Below are positions 37,232-47,984 of a DNA stretch of 64,000 nucleotides, piece by piece (position 1 is the stretch's first letter; each line of letters opens with the position of its first letter). The position numbers and the translations under genes are program-made. This DNA is from Diaphorobacter limosus (GTDB taxonomy: Bacteria; Pseudomonadota; Gammaproteobacteria; Burkholderiales; Burkholderiaceae_C). A model generated the notes under the pieces. That model was not told the DNA's origin and made no database searches. It saw nothing but the letters and a program-made list of their open reading frames with translations. The stretch covers positions 2,760,501 through 2,824,500 of the forward strand of contig NZ_CP136921.1 in NCBI RefSeq assembly GCF_033100095.1, given 5' to 3'.

Positions 37232-39419
37232 AGCGTCCCGTGGCCTTGAGTTCGCGCACGCTCAGGCCCAGCGTGGCGGCGATGGTGTCCAGGACCTCGG
37301 TCACGGCGCTGGCCATGGGGCGGCTGCCGCACACGCGCACCATGGCGCCATCGGCCAGCAGCGCGCGCAGGCGCTGCGCGTCGCGGCGCAACGCGTCCTG
37401 CACGTAGCCGCCACCGCCGGGCACGCGCGAGAAGGCGGTGTGCACGCTGGCCACGCGCCGTTCGGTAAGCCAGCGCTTGATGTCGGCGCCGAAGTAGTGG
37501 TCGTGCGCCGGGTCGCGCGCGCCCAGGTACAGGTGCATGGGCGTGCGCCTGTCGTTGCGCCGTATGAAGCCGGCCAGCGGCGCCACCCCCGTGCCCGCAC
37601 CGATCAGCAGCACGCTGGGCTGGCGGCCCTGCAGGGCAAAGCCCGGGTTGGGGCGGATGAAGGCCGGCACCTGTGCACCCGGCTGCAGGCCGAGCAAATG
37701 CGTGGAGCACAGGCCGCCGGGCCATTGACGCACGCAGATTTCCAGAAAGCCGTCGGCACTGCCCGAGGCCAGCGAGTAGTAGCGCGGCACGCTGCTGCCC
37801 GGCGCCAGGATGGCCACCAGGTCGCCCGGAGCAAACGGCGCCAGGCCATGCCCGCGCAGGCGCTCAAACCAGCCCGGCCGGGGCCAGTCAAAGCGCAGAA
37901 TGGCCGCAGGACGCCCGTCCTGCGCGCCGGGGTAATCCTGGCGCGAGCGTAGCGTGAGTGCCGTGGTCGGAGGCAGCTGCGGCACGTAGTCCAGCACCAG
38001 CACCTGACCCAGGGCCTGGGCCAGCGTCTTGCCCCAGCGGGCAAATTCCTGGCCCGACTGCTGGTGTATGCATTCGAGTGGCAGCAGGGTCGGCCAACCG
38101 CGTGTGCGCAGCTGTGCGTCCAGAGCCTTTGCGAAGGAGCAAAAGGCCGGGTACTGCCGGTCGCCAAAGCCCAGCACCGTCACCGGCAGCGGGCGCACCG
38201 GCTGCGCCGCGATGCGTGCCTGCGCCTGGGCGGCATGTGCCGGCGCCTGCCCGTCGCCATAGGTGGCGGCCAGGATGAACACCTGCTGTGTCGCCGCCGT
38301 GGTCTGGAAATTCTCCAGCCCCGTGGTGTGTACGCGCCGGCCCGCCTGCAGCAGTGCGGCATGCAGCGCCTGGGCAAAGCCCCAGGTGCTGCCGCCCTCG
38401 CTGGCGACAAAGATCAGCGCATCGGCTTGCGCCAGCGGGCTGTTGTGCGCGATGTGCACCGCGCCGCGGTGCCCCTGCCTCCAGATGAGCAGGCCCGTGG
38501 CCCAGAACAGCAGCACGCTGGCGCCCGAGACGCCTAGCACCACAGCCCAGGGCCAGGCGCTCTCGCCCGTGTGCAGCAGCACGGCCCAGTCGTAGAGCCA
38601 CTGCGCGCCCGTCGCGTCCTGCCAGGCGAGCAGCGCGCCGCTGTGGCGATCCAGCCAGCCCTGGCCGCTGGATGTGGTGACGCGCCAGGTATCGCTGGTA
38701 TCGGCGGCATCGGGCAGGTTGAGCCTGCGCAGCTGCGACGTGCGCAGCTCCTGTAGCAGGGGAATGCGGCCAGCTGGCAGGTCGGCGGCGCCTGCCCCCG
38801 AGCTCACCTCGGGCTCGGGCCCGGCCTCCAGCTGCACCAGGCCCAGCGTGCTCGTGCTCATGGTCAGTGCCGTCACCGAGGTCAACGCCAGGAATGCCAG
38901 CAGCACCCGGCCGCTCAGCACATGCAGGCGCTGCGCCAGTGTGCCGCGCACCCGGCCCGTCAACTGGCGCCAGCCACCCATGCGGCGCAGCAGCAGCACG
39001 GCGCCCGAGATCGACAGCAGCGCCAGGGCCAGCGCCGCCGCCGCCGCCCCCCAGCGCCCGGCGTCGCCCAGCAGCAGGGCGCGGTGCAGGTTTTTCACCC
39101 AGCGCGGCAGCGCCGAGGGCTGGTAGGGGCCCAGCAGCGCGCCGCTGGCGGGATCGACATACAGCGCCTGCGGCTGCTCGCCGTCAAAACCCAAGGCGGC
39201 GATACGGCCGGTGGGCAGGTGGCGGATTTCCTCCACGCCGGGCATATGGGCCTGCACGCGCTCGGCCAGCGTGGCCACGGGCAGATCGGGTGCGGCGGCC
39301 GGGGCCTGCCAGGCCTGATGCACGGGGTCGATGGCCAGCAGCGCGCCCGACAGGCCGAGCACCAGTGCCAGCGCGCCCAGCGTCAGGCCGAGCCAGCGGT
39401 GGATGGTTCTCCAGCCCAT
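37212..39419 (-). CDS. PepSY-TM / flavodoxin / FAD-NAD(P)H reductase fusion
   Basis: Membrane flavoprotein of 735 aa. The N-terminal PepSY_TM part (about 1-335) has four helices with a periplasmic PepSY region. A flavodoxin domain (about 340-485) has ALIFVASEGGSTWGFAQALH and ILAATYGDGQAPAHA. A ferredoxin-NADP reductase-like module (about 520-735) has RYYSLASGS for FAD, LLIGAGTGVAPLAGFI for NAD(P)H and VCGSRPMASAV near the end. It resembles sulfite reductase flavoproteins joined to a transmembrane electron outlet, so it could pass electrons from cytosolic NADPH to periplasmic flavins or metals. It is cotranscribed with apbE and the DUF2271 gene. Confidence 0.88.
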   Translation of the reverse strand: MGWRTIHRWLGLTLGALALVLGLSGALLAIDPVHQAWQAPAAAPDLPVATLAERVQAHMPGVEEIRHLPTGRIAALGFDGEQPQALYVDPASGALLGPYQPSALPRWVKNLHRALLLGDAGRWGAAAAALALALLSISGAVLLLRRMGGWRQLTGRVRGTLAQRLHVLSGRVLLAFLALTSVTALTMSTSTLGLVQLEAGPEPEVSSGAGAADLPAGRIPLLQELRTSQLRRLNLPDAADTSDTWRVTTSSGQGWLDRHSGALLAWQDATGAQWLYDWAVLLHTGESAWPWAVVLGVSGASVLLFWATGLLIWRQGHRGAVHIAHNSPLAQADALIFVASEGGSTWGFAQALHAALLQAGRRVHTTGLENFQTTAATQQVFILAATYGDGQAPAHAAQAQARIAAQPVRPLPVTVLGFGDRQYPAFCSFAKALDAQLRTRGWPTLLPLECIHQQSGQEFARWGKTLAQALGQVLVLDYVPQLPPTTALTLRSRQDYPGAQDGRPAAILRFDWPRPGWFERLRGHGLAPFAPGDLVAILAPGSSVPRYYSLASGSADGFLEICVRQWPGGLCSTHLLGLQPGAQVPAFIRPNPGFALQGRQPSVLLIGAGTGVAPLAGFIRRNDRRTPMHLYLGARDPAHDHYFGADIKRWLTERRVASVHTAFSRVPGGGGYVQDALRRDAQRLRALLADGAMVRVCGSRPMASAVTEVLDTIAATLGLSVRELKATGRYAEDLF

Positions 39420-39428
39420 GGTGGCTCC

Positions 39429-39905
39429 TTACTGCAGCTGAAAGCTCAGCGACTGGATGTACTGCTTGCCGGCCTGGGGCTTGCCGGCGTTTTGCGTGCT
39501 CAGCGGCACGCGCAGCTCGGACGGACTGTCGCGCATGTTTTCCACGGCGACATCGACGTGGATCTCGTAACCGGCGTCGATCAGCGCGTCGGCCAGGTCG
39601 GCCGTTACCTTGAGCGTGCGGCCTGCGCCCACGCTGGCGCCGGTCACGCCGTTCAGGCGCCTGGCATCGCCGGCCGACAGGCGGTTCCAGCTTGCGAGGT
39701 GCTTGTAGTACTTGGCCTTGCCACCGGCCACCCACAGCGTGCCGGCGTAGGCCCCCTTGGCGTCCGTCAGATAGATGGCCAGGTAGGCGCCATCGCCGCC
39801 GTAGTTTTTCAGCTGAGCGCTGATGGTCACCGGGCGGCTGTGCGCCAGGGTGGGCAGGGCCAGCGCGCAGGCCGCGGCCAGGGTGCCGAGCAGGGGTTTG
39901 GACAT
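39429..39905 (-). CDS. Periplasmic DUF2271 protein, likely flavinylated
   Basis: Exported protein of 158 aa with a signal peptide ending LPTLAHS. The mature part is DUF2271-like (LKNYGGDGAYLAIYLTDAKG, TLWVAGGKAKYYKHL). The segment LNGVTGASVGAG at about residues 84-95 resembles the ApbE flavinylation site (D-x-x-[ST]-G-A-[TS]), with Asn in place of Asp and Ser91 as possible FMN acceptor. The ATG at 39905 follows CCAGGAGC; the longer upstream reading crosses a hairpin. It sits 9 bp upstream of the PepSY-flavoprotein gene, a likely electron donor. Confidence 0.82.
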   Translation of the reverse strand: MSKPLLGTLAAACALALPTLAHSRPVTISAQLKNYGGDGAYLAIYLTDAKGAYAGTLWVAGGKAKYYKHLASWNRLSAGDARRLNGVTGASVGAGRTLKVTADLADALIDAGYEIHVDVAVENMRDSPSELRVPLSTQNAGKPQAGKQYIQSLSFQLQ

Positions 39906-39922
39906 GGTGTGCTCCTGGGGGC

Positions 39923-39978
39923 TAGGGTCTGTTACCACTATTTCTGCCATCTGGCGGAAATAGTGGTAACAGACCCTA
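39923..39978. terminator. Long perfect-stem hairpin between DUF2271 and PepSY genes
   Basis: A 26-bp inverted repeat (39923-39948 and 39953-39978, one mismatch) with a 4-nt loop, ATCT; arms begin TAGGGTCTGTTACCACTA. The far arm includes the stop codon (TAG) of the upstream PepSY gene. There is no U-tract, so it may attenuate or stabilise mRNA rather than terminate, or be a small mobile repeat. Confidence 0.6.
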
Positions 39979-40371
39979 ATCGATCTGACCGCGTGGCGAA
40001 CCGCCTGGCGTGAAGACTGGGGCCGTGGATCCCTGGGCAGGGGGCGCGCCGTGCTCCTGGGTGCGGCGGCGCGCCTGGTCGCGATGGCCGTCACGGTGCT
40101 TGAACTTCAGCACGACCAGGGTCTCGGGGTCGATCTTGGCCTTGAAACGGCGGCCGCTGGCATCCTCTCCGCGCACCTCGTAACAGCCATCGTCGATCTT
40201 GATGCGCTGCAGCTGCCAGCCGCGCTGGGCGGCCATCTGGCGCACCGCCTCGCGTGACTGCCAGCGCTGGCTGGGGGCGTCGCAGTCGTCGTCGGCCGCG
40301 GCGGACAGGCTGGCTAACGCCAGGCACAGCGTGAGCAGGCCGTGGCGTACAAGGGTGCGGGGGCGCGGCAT
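39976..40371 (-). CDS. Secreted PepSY-domain protein
   Basis: Exported protein of 131 aa. A signal peptide (LLTLCLALASLSAAA) precedes a PepSY-like domain (about 35-95): SREAVRQMAAQRGWQLQRIK, YEVRGEDASGRRFKAKIDP, ETLVVLKFK. The C-terminal tail is basic and Gln/Pro-rich and looks disordered. The start at 40371 fits the signal peptide; longer readings do not. PepSY domains are small periplasmic modules often found with flavoproteins and two-component systems, as here. Confidence 0.78.
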   Translation of the reverse strand: MPRPRTLVRHGLLTLCLALASLSAAADDDCDAPSQRWQSREAVRQMAAQRGWQLQRIKIDDGCYEVRGEDASGRRFKAKIDPETLVVLKFKHRDGHRDQARRRTQEHGAPPAQGSTAPVFTPGGSPRGQID

Positions 40372-40405
40372 GGTGCTTCTCCTTGATCTGTGGGGCAGGC
40401 GCTGT

Positions 40406-41794
40406 TCAGCGCATCGCAAACGACTCGCGGTACAGACGCCAGGGCGCGTTGCTGGCGTGGGCGCCAAGCGTGTCGCCCAGGCCCTGCGGGCCGCAGAACC
40501 AGATGTCCAGCGGGCCGCCCAGGGCTTCCAGCGTGCGTGGCGTCAGGCGCTGGCCCCGGGCGCCGTCGTGCACCGTGAGCGTGACCGCGGGCTCGGCCTG
40601 GGCACACAGGGTTTGCAGGCGCCCCAGCAGCGCGTCGCGCGCCGCGTCGCGGGTGCAGTAGTGCATCTGCACCGGTTGCAGTCTGGCGTCGGCGGTGGCC
40701 AGGCCCGGCTGGCGCGCCTCCAGCAGGGCGATGAAGGGTGTCACGCCCACGCCCCCAGCCACCCAGACCTGCTGGCGTGCGCGGCTGCCGCGCCCGTCAA
40801 AGCGGCCGTAGGGCCCTTCTATGTCCACGCCCTGGCCGGCCTGAAGGCGCCGGGCCAGGGTGCGGGTGTAGTCGCCCAGGGGCTTGATGACCAGGCGCAG
40901 CAGGGCCTCGCCGCGTGCGTTCTCGCCCAGGGCGCCGGGTGCGCTGGCGATGGTGAAGGGGTGGGCGCCCTCGGCGCGGTCAAAGCGAACGAAGGCGAAC
41001 TGTCCGGGGCAGTGGCCCGGCCAGCTATCGGGCAGGGCGCAGACCACCTCCAGTGGTGCGTCCGGCCCCTGGCCCAACAGCTGCACGCTGTGGATATGCG
41101 CGCCGTGGCGCCGGCGCAGCCCTATCCCGCCCGCCAGCGACCACAGCGCGGCGGCGCTGCCCAGGGTCAGCAGGCCGGCGTGCAGCAGGCCCAGCGGCAG
41201 CGCCCAGTAGGCCAGCGGCGTGAGCGCCAGGGCGTGGAACACAAAGCCCAGGTAGAGCAGCGGCATGGCGCGGTGCGTCAGGCGCCAGGGCCTGTAGGCC
41301 AGCAGGCGCTGCAGCAGGGTCAGGGCAATCAGGACGAGCAGGGCGTAGAAGGCCCATTCGCCCAGATCCTTGGCCAGGTCGCGCGCGTCGGTGAACCAGG
41401 GCAGCACGGCGTCGCGCGCCGGCTTGCCTTCGCGGCCCCAGGTGGCCTTGATGAGGCCGCCTCCCTCCTTCACGCCCCAGTGCAGTAGGGCGGTGATGCC
41501 CGCGCCCATGCCGGCCCATTTGTGCAGGCGGTACACCTGATCCATGCCGCCCAGCGGTCGCTCGATCAGGGGCAGGCGCAATGCCAGCACCATGATCAGG
41601 CCCATCAACCCCATGCACCACAGGCCTGTCAGATAGATGGCGTGCCGGCGCAGCTGCCACCAACCCGTGGCCTCGCCCTGGGCATTGACCAGGGGGTCAA
41701 TGCCCAGCTGGGCGGGAGCCACGGCCCACCAGGCCAGGGTGATGAGCGCCAGCCACAAGGCCAGGGCGGTCGCGGGGGAGAGGGTACGGCGCAT
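40406..41794 (-). CDS. Ferric-reductase-like flavocytochrome (transmembrane heme b, FAD/NAD domains)
   Basis: Membrane oxidoreductase of 462 aa. The N-terminal half has about six helices with paired histidines typical of the ferric-reductase/NOX family (LHKWAGMGAGITALLHWG, LTHRAMPLLYLGFVFHALAL). The C-terminal half has the FAD motif HPFTIASAP and NAD(P) motif WVAGGVGVTPFIALLEA, ending WFCGPQGLG. It would carry electrons from NAD(P)H across the membrane to ferric iron, oxygen or a periplasmic partner. It lies 34 bp upstream of the PepSY gene and 42 bp downstream of another. Confidence 0.86.
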   Translation of the reverse strand: MRRTLSPATALALWLALITLAWWAVAPAQLGIDPLVNAQGEATGWWQLRRHAIYLTGLWCMGLMGLIMVLALRLPLIERPLGGMDQVYRLHKWAGMGAGITALLHWGVKEGGGLIKATWGREGKPARDAVLPWFTDARDLAKDLGEWAFYALLVLIALTLLQRLLAYRPWRLTHRAMPLLYLGFVFHALALTPLAYWALPLGLLHAGLLTLGSAAALWSLAGGIGLRRRHGAHIHSVQLLGQGPDAPLEVVCALPDSWPGHCPGQFAFVRFDRAEGAHPFTIASAPGALGENARGEALLRLVIKPLGDYTRTLARRLQAGQGVDIEGPYGRFDGRGSRARQQVWVAGGVGVTPFIALLEARQPGLATADARLQPVQMHYCTRDAARDALLGRLQTLCAQAEPAVTLTVHDGARGQRLTPRTLEALGGPLDIWFCGPQGLGDTLGAHASNAPWRLYRESFAMR

Positions 41795-41836
41795 GATGGA
41801 CTTGCCTGGTTGCGTGAAGGAGAGATGGGGCGTGCG

Positions 41837-42163
41837 TCAGTCGTGCTGCTTGCGCGTGCGCGTGCGCTCCACGGCGCCGGTCTGGGCGTTGACGTAGAGC
41901 TTTACCGGCGCGCCCTGGGCGTTCAGCGCCTTGGCCTCGTAGCGGCCATGCTCGTAGTCGATCTCCAGGATGTCGCGGTAGCCGGCGGCCTCCAGGCGCT
42001 CGGCGATGTCGCGGATGGAGAGCTTTTGCGCCGGCGCGCTGGCGGCCGCGGGGCTGGCCGTGGCGGCAGGGGGGCTGGTCTGTGCCTGCGCCAGGCCCAG
42101 GCCTATGGCCGAGGCGGCAATCACGGTGGCGATGAGGCAGCGGCGGGTGGTGGTGCTGTGCAT
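41837..42163 (-). CDS. Secreted PepSY-domain protein
   Basis: Exported protein of 108 aa. A signal peptide (CLIATVIAASAIGLGLAQAQ) and an Ala/Pro/Ser linker precede a PepSY domain: SIRDIAERLEAAGYRDILEI, EHGRYEAKALNAQGAPVKLY. ATG 42163 follows AAGGAG; the longer reading toward 42265 crosses the operator array. It heads the minus-strand redox operon and is divergent from the PepSY-response regulator-kinase operon, sharing the 42237 array. Confidence 0.8.
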   Translation of the reverse strand: MHSTTTRRCLIATVIAASAIGLGLAQAQTSPPAATASPAAASAPAQKLSIRDIAERLEAAGYRDILEIDYEHGRYEAKALNAQGAPVKLYVNAQTGAVERTRTRKQHD

Positions 42164-42236
42164 GGTGAACTCCTTGAGGTTGAAGACCGCCAGAAACGAC
42201 ATGCTTCGGGCTTGGATTGCATTCTTCAAAACCATC

Positions 42237-42277
42237 GCTGAACCCAAGCTGAAGGCGCCGTTCATCTGCCATTCATC
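42237..42277. promoter_or_regulatory. Four-half-site operator array, copy 2
   Basis: GCTGAA-N5-GCTGAA (42237-42253), 7-nt spacer GGCGCCG, then TTCATC-N5-TTCATC (42261-42277). It matches the array at 36224 in half-sites, 11-bp period and spacer length. It sits between the divergent PepSY genes, 13 kb of redox genes and regulator genes on either side, so the adjacent OmpR-family regulator is the obvious candidate to bind it. Confidence 0.65.
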
Positions 42278-42299
42278 GGCGCCGCGCTACAACCGTGCC

Positions 42300-42620
42300 A
42301 TGCCTGCCCTCACCCGCCTTCTCGCCCTGCTCCTGACGGCCTGCGCGCTGTCGCTGCCCGCCGCCGCCCATGACCATGATGAACACGAGCGCGCGCGCCA
42401 GGCGCTGGAGCAGGGCCGGGTGCTGCCGCTGACCAGCGTCATCGCCAAGGTGGAGCGCGAGCACCCGGGTCAGGTCGTCAAGATAGAGTTCGAGGAGGAC
42501 GACGGCCGCTACATCTACGAAATCCGCCTGCTGCAACGCGACGGCCGCATGGCCAAGCTCAAGGTGGATGCCGTCGATGGCCGGGTGTTGAAGATCAAAC
42601 GCAAAGAACGCAAGGAATAG
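42300..42620 (+). CDS. Secreted PepSY-domain protein, first gene of two-component operon
   Basis: Exported protein of 106 aa. A signal peptide (LLALLLTACALSLPAAA) and a His-rich HDHDEHE stretch precede a PepSY domain: LPLTSVIAKVEREHPGQVVK, IEFEEDDGRYIYEIRLLQRD. The His/Asp cluster after the signal peptide could bind metal. It lies 8 bp upstream of the response regulator gene and may feed the kinase its signal, as in other PepSY-QseBC-type loci. The operator array is just upstream. Confidence 0.82.
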   Translation: MPALTRLLALLLTACALSLPAAAHDHDEHERARQALEQGRVLPLTSVIAKVEREHPGQVVKIEFEEDDGRYIYEIRLLQRDGRMAKLKVDAVDGRVLKIKRKERKE

Positions 42621-42628
42621 GACGCGCC

Positions 42629-43303
42629 ATGCGCATACTGGTGGTCGAGGACGAGCCCACGCTGCAGGCGCAGCTGGTGCAGGCCATTGCCGGCGCCGGC
42701 CACACCGTGGAGGCTGCGGCCGACGGGCGCGAGGCGCAGTACCTGGGCGAGGTCGAGGACTTCGACGCCGTGGTGCTGGATCTGGGTCTGCCGCTGCTTG
42801 ATGGCCTGTCGGTGCTGCGCCACTGGCGCGCGGCCGGTCGCAGGATGCCGGTGCTGATCCTCACCGCGCGCAGCAGCTGGCAGGAGAAGGTGGCCGGCAT
42901 GGACGCCGGCGCCGACGATTACCTGGCCAAGCCGTTTCATATGGAAGAGCTGCTGGCGCGCCTGCGCGCCCTGCTGCGCCGCCTGGGCGAGCACGCCAGC
43001 GCCGAATGGCAGTGCGGCGCCATCAGCCTGGACACGCGCGCCGCGCGCGTGCTCGTCGCCGGCCAGCCGCTGACACTCACCAGCCACGAGTTCAAGCTGC
43101 TGGCGCAGCTGATGCAGAGGAAGGGCGAGGTGCTCTCGCGCACCGAACTGGCCGAGCACCTGTACCCGCAGGACAGCGAGCGCGACTCCAACACCATCGA
43201 GGTCTTCGTCGGCCGGCTGCGCAAGAAACTGCCCGAGGGCAGCATAGAGACCGTGCGCGGCCTGGGCTACCGGCTGACCGATGGCGACGCCGCCGCGCCA
43301 TGA
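42629..43303 (+). CDS. OmpR-family response regulator (QseB/PmrA-like)
   Basis: Cytosolic two-component regulator, 224 aa. The receiver domain has acidic pair VVEDEP, phosphoacceptor Asp51 in VVLDLGLPLLDG, and a Lys in YLAKPFHMEELLAR. The C-terminal winged helix has LTSHEFKLLAQLMQRKGEVL and VEVFVGRLRKKL-like (IEVFVGRLRKKL) and GLGYRL. It is overlapped by the kinase gene (ATGA). It probably binds the two four-half-site arrays found at 36224 and 42237. Among OmpR members it is closest to the QseB group by eye. Confidence 0.92.
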   Translation: MRILVVEDEPTLQAQLVQAIAGAGHTVEAAADGREAQYLGEVEDFDAVVLDLGLPLLDGLSVLRHWRAAGRRMPVLILTARSSWQEKVAGMDAGADDYLAKPFHMEELLARLRALLRRLGEHASAEWQCGAISLDTRAARVLVAGQPLTLTSHEFKLLAQLMQRKGEVLSRTELAEHLYPQDSERDSNTIEVFVGRLRKKLPEGSIETVRGLGYRLTDGDAAAP

Positions 43304-44658
43304 AACACTCGCTGCGCCTGCGCCTGCTGGCCGGCATGCTGGTGTGGATGCTGCTGACCATCGCCGCCGCCGGCTGGGGCCTGCGCGCGCTGCTGCAGGG
43401 GCATGTCGAGCAGCAGCTGGCGGTGCAGCTGGTGATGGACCTGGATCACCTGAGCGGCAGCATCGACTGGGCGCCCGACGGGCGCCTGGACGTGGAAAAC
43501 CAGCCCGACGCGCGCCTGGCGCAGCCGCTGTCGGGCCTGTACTGGCAGATCGACCGGCTGGGCGCCCAGCCGCAGGTGGCGCTGGCGCGCTCGCGCTCGC
43601 TGTGGGACCAGACTTTGCGCCTGCCCGCCGCCCCCAGCGCCTATCCGGCGCAGGGTCACAGCCTGCTGCGAATGGCGGACGCACGGGGCCGCGCACTGCT
43701 GGTCGTGGCGCGCACCGTGCAGCTGCCCGACGAGGGCGCGCCGCCGCTGCGCCTGGCGGTGGCTGCCGACGAGGCCCTGATTGCCGAGCCGATGGCACGC
43801 TTTACCCGCCTGTTGCTCATCGCCCTCGGCGCGCTGGCGCTGGCGCTGGCGTTGGCCGTGGTGCTGCAGCTGCAGCTGGCGCTGCGCCCGTTAAGGCTTT
43901 TGCGAGAACGCCTGGCGGCCGTGCGCGCCGGGCAGGCTGCGCGGCTGGAGGGGCGCTTTGCCCAGGAGCTTGAACCCCTGGTCGCCGAGTTCAACCATGT
44001 GCTGGCCGAGAACGCCGACATGGTGCAGCGCGCCCGCACCCAGGCCGGCAACCTGGCGCATGCCGTGCACACGCCGCTGACCATCCTGGCCAACGCCGCC
44101 GACGGCCAGGCCACACCCCTGGCGCGCCTGGTGCAAGAGCAGGTTGCCAGCGCCCGCCGCCAGGTCGATTACCACCTGGCGCGCGCCCGTGCCGCCGCCG
44201 CCGTGCGCGCCACCGGACTGGCGACGCCCGTGCTCGAACCCCTGCGAGCGCTCTTGCGCACCATGGCGCGGCTGCACGGCGCGCGCGGCCTGTCCTTTGA
44301 GCTGGCCGATGGCGCTCAAGACCTGGCCTTTCGTGGGGAGACGCAAGACCTGTACGAAATGCTCGGCAACCTGATGGACAACGCCGGCAAATGGGCGCGC
44401 ACGCGTGTCGTGGTCGATGTGCGGCGCGAGGGCAGCCAGCTGTGCTTCACCGTGGACGACGACGGCCCCGGCATTCCCGAGGAGCAGCGCCAGCGCATGT
44501 TCGAGCGCGGCGTGCAGCTCGACGAGCGCCGCACCGGCAGCGGCCTGGGCTTGGACATCGTGCGCGCCCTGGCCGACAGCTATGGCGGCAGCGTGCAGGC
44601 ACTTGCATCGCCGTTGGGCGGCGCACGCCTGGTGCTGCGGCTTCCGGCGGCGGCCTGA
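43300..44658 (+). CDS. Sensor histidine kinase (QseC-like)
   Basis: Inner-membrane kinase of 452 aa. Two transmembrane helices (about 11-30 and 165-195) flank a periplasmic sensor of about 135 residues. The phosphoacceptor is His254 in NLAHAVHTPLTIL, with His replacing the usual Arg. The ATPase domain has NLMDNAGKWA, DDGPGIPEEQRQRMFERG and GSGLGLDIVRALADSYGG. The start overlaps the response regulator stop. Its periplasmic partner may be the PepSY protein encoded first in the operon. The ligand is unknown; iron or flavin redox state is a guess from context. Confidence 0.9.
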   Translation: MKHSLRLRLLAGMLVWMLLTIAAAGWGLRALLQGHVEQQLAVQLVMDLDHLSGSIDWAPDGRLDVENQPDARLAQPLSGLYWQIDRLGAQPQVALARSRSLWDQTLRLPAAPSAYPAQGHSLLRMADARGRALLVVARTVQLPDEGAPPLRLAVAADEALIAEPMARFTRLLLIALGALALALALAVVLQLQLALRPLRLLRERLAAVRAGQAARLEGRFAQELEPLVAEFNHVLAENADMVQRARTQAGNLAHAVHTPLTILANAADGQATPLARLVQEQVASARRQVDYHLARARAAAAVRATGLATPVLEPLRALLRTMARLHGARGLSFELADGAQDLAFRGETQDLYEMLGNLMDNAGKWARTRVVVDVRREGSQLCFTVDDDGPGIPEEQRQRMFERGVQLDERRTGSGLGLDIVRALADSYGGSVQALASPLGGARLVLRLPAAA

Positions 44659-44760
44659 CCCGGTTGCGCCTGATGCTCCCAGAGGTCCAGCCAAAAGCCA
44701 ATGGGCAACCTCAGTCTCAGACTCTTTTCTTGCCTCTGGGGGAAGGCTAAGACGGGAGGC

Positions 44761-44784
44761 AAGCTATTATTTTTATAGCTTTTT
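44761..44784 (+). terminator. Probable intrinsic terminator after the kinase gene
   Basis: AAGCTAT (44761-44767) pairs with ATAGCTT (44775-44781) around a 7-nt T-rich loop and is followed by TTTT. It lies between the convergent kinase and uvrA genes. It overlaps the left end of a dispersed repeat copy, which may have donated the stem. Confidence 0.45.
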
Positions 44785-44814
44785 GCGCTTGTTGCATAAG
44801 CGTTGCGGCCACTT

Positions 44815-44824
<10 letters not shown>
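44774..44824 (-). repeat. Dispersed short palindromic repeat, copy 7
   Basis: Reverse-orientation, somewhat degenerate copy: ATAGCTTTTTGCGCTT, then GTTGCATAAGCG and GCGGCCAC. It reaches into the last codons of uvrA. Confidence 0.6.
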
Positions 44825-47862
<3,038 letters not shown>

Positions 47863-47929
47863 GATCGGGGCGGCGCTGGGGAACCCGCCATGATAGCCAC
47901 GCGCACCGCGCCGCCCCCACCCGCGGCAC

Positions 47930-47965
47930 GGCAAAACCACCCTGGGCGAGAATACGGGTTTTGCC
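47930..47965. promoter_or_regulatory. Inverted repeat in the divergent uvrA/MFS promoter
   Basis: GGCAAAACC (47930-47938) and GGTTTTGCC (47957-47965) form a 9-bp inverted repeat with an 18-nt spacer, 20 bp upstream of the MFS start. It could be an operator for either divergent gene or a weak hairpin. Confidence 0.3.
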
Positions 47966-47984
47966 TGACCACCGAACACCCGCC

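Noticed and set aside
44659..44760. Small gene between the kinase and uvrA
   Set aside because: Only short frames without start signal or conserved features; the gap contains a terminator and repeat.
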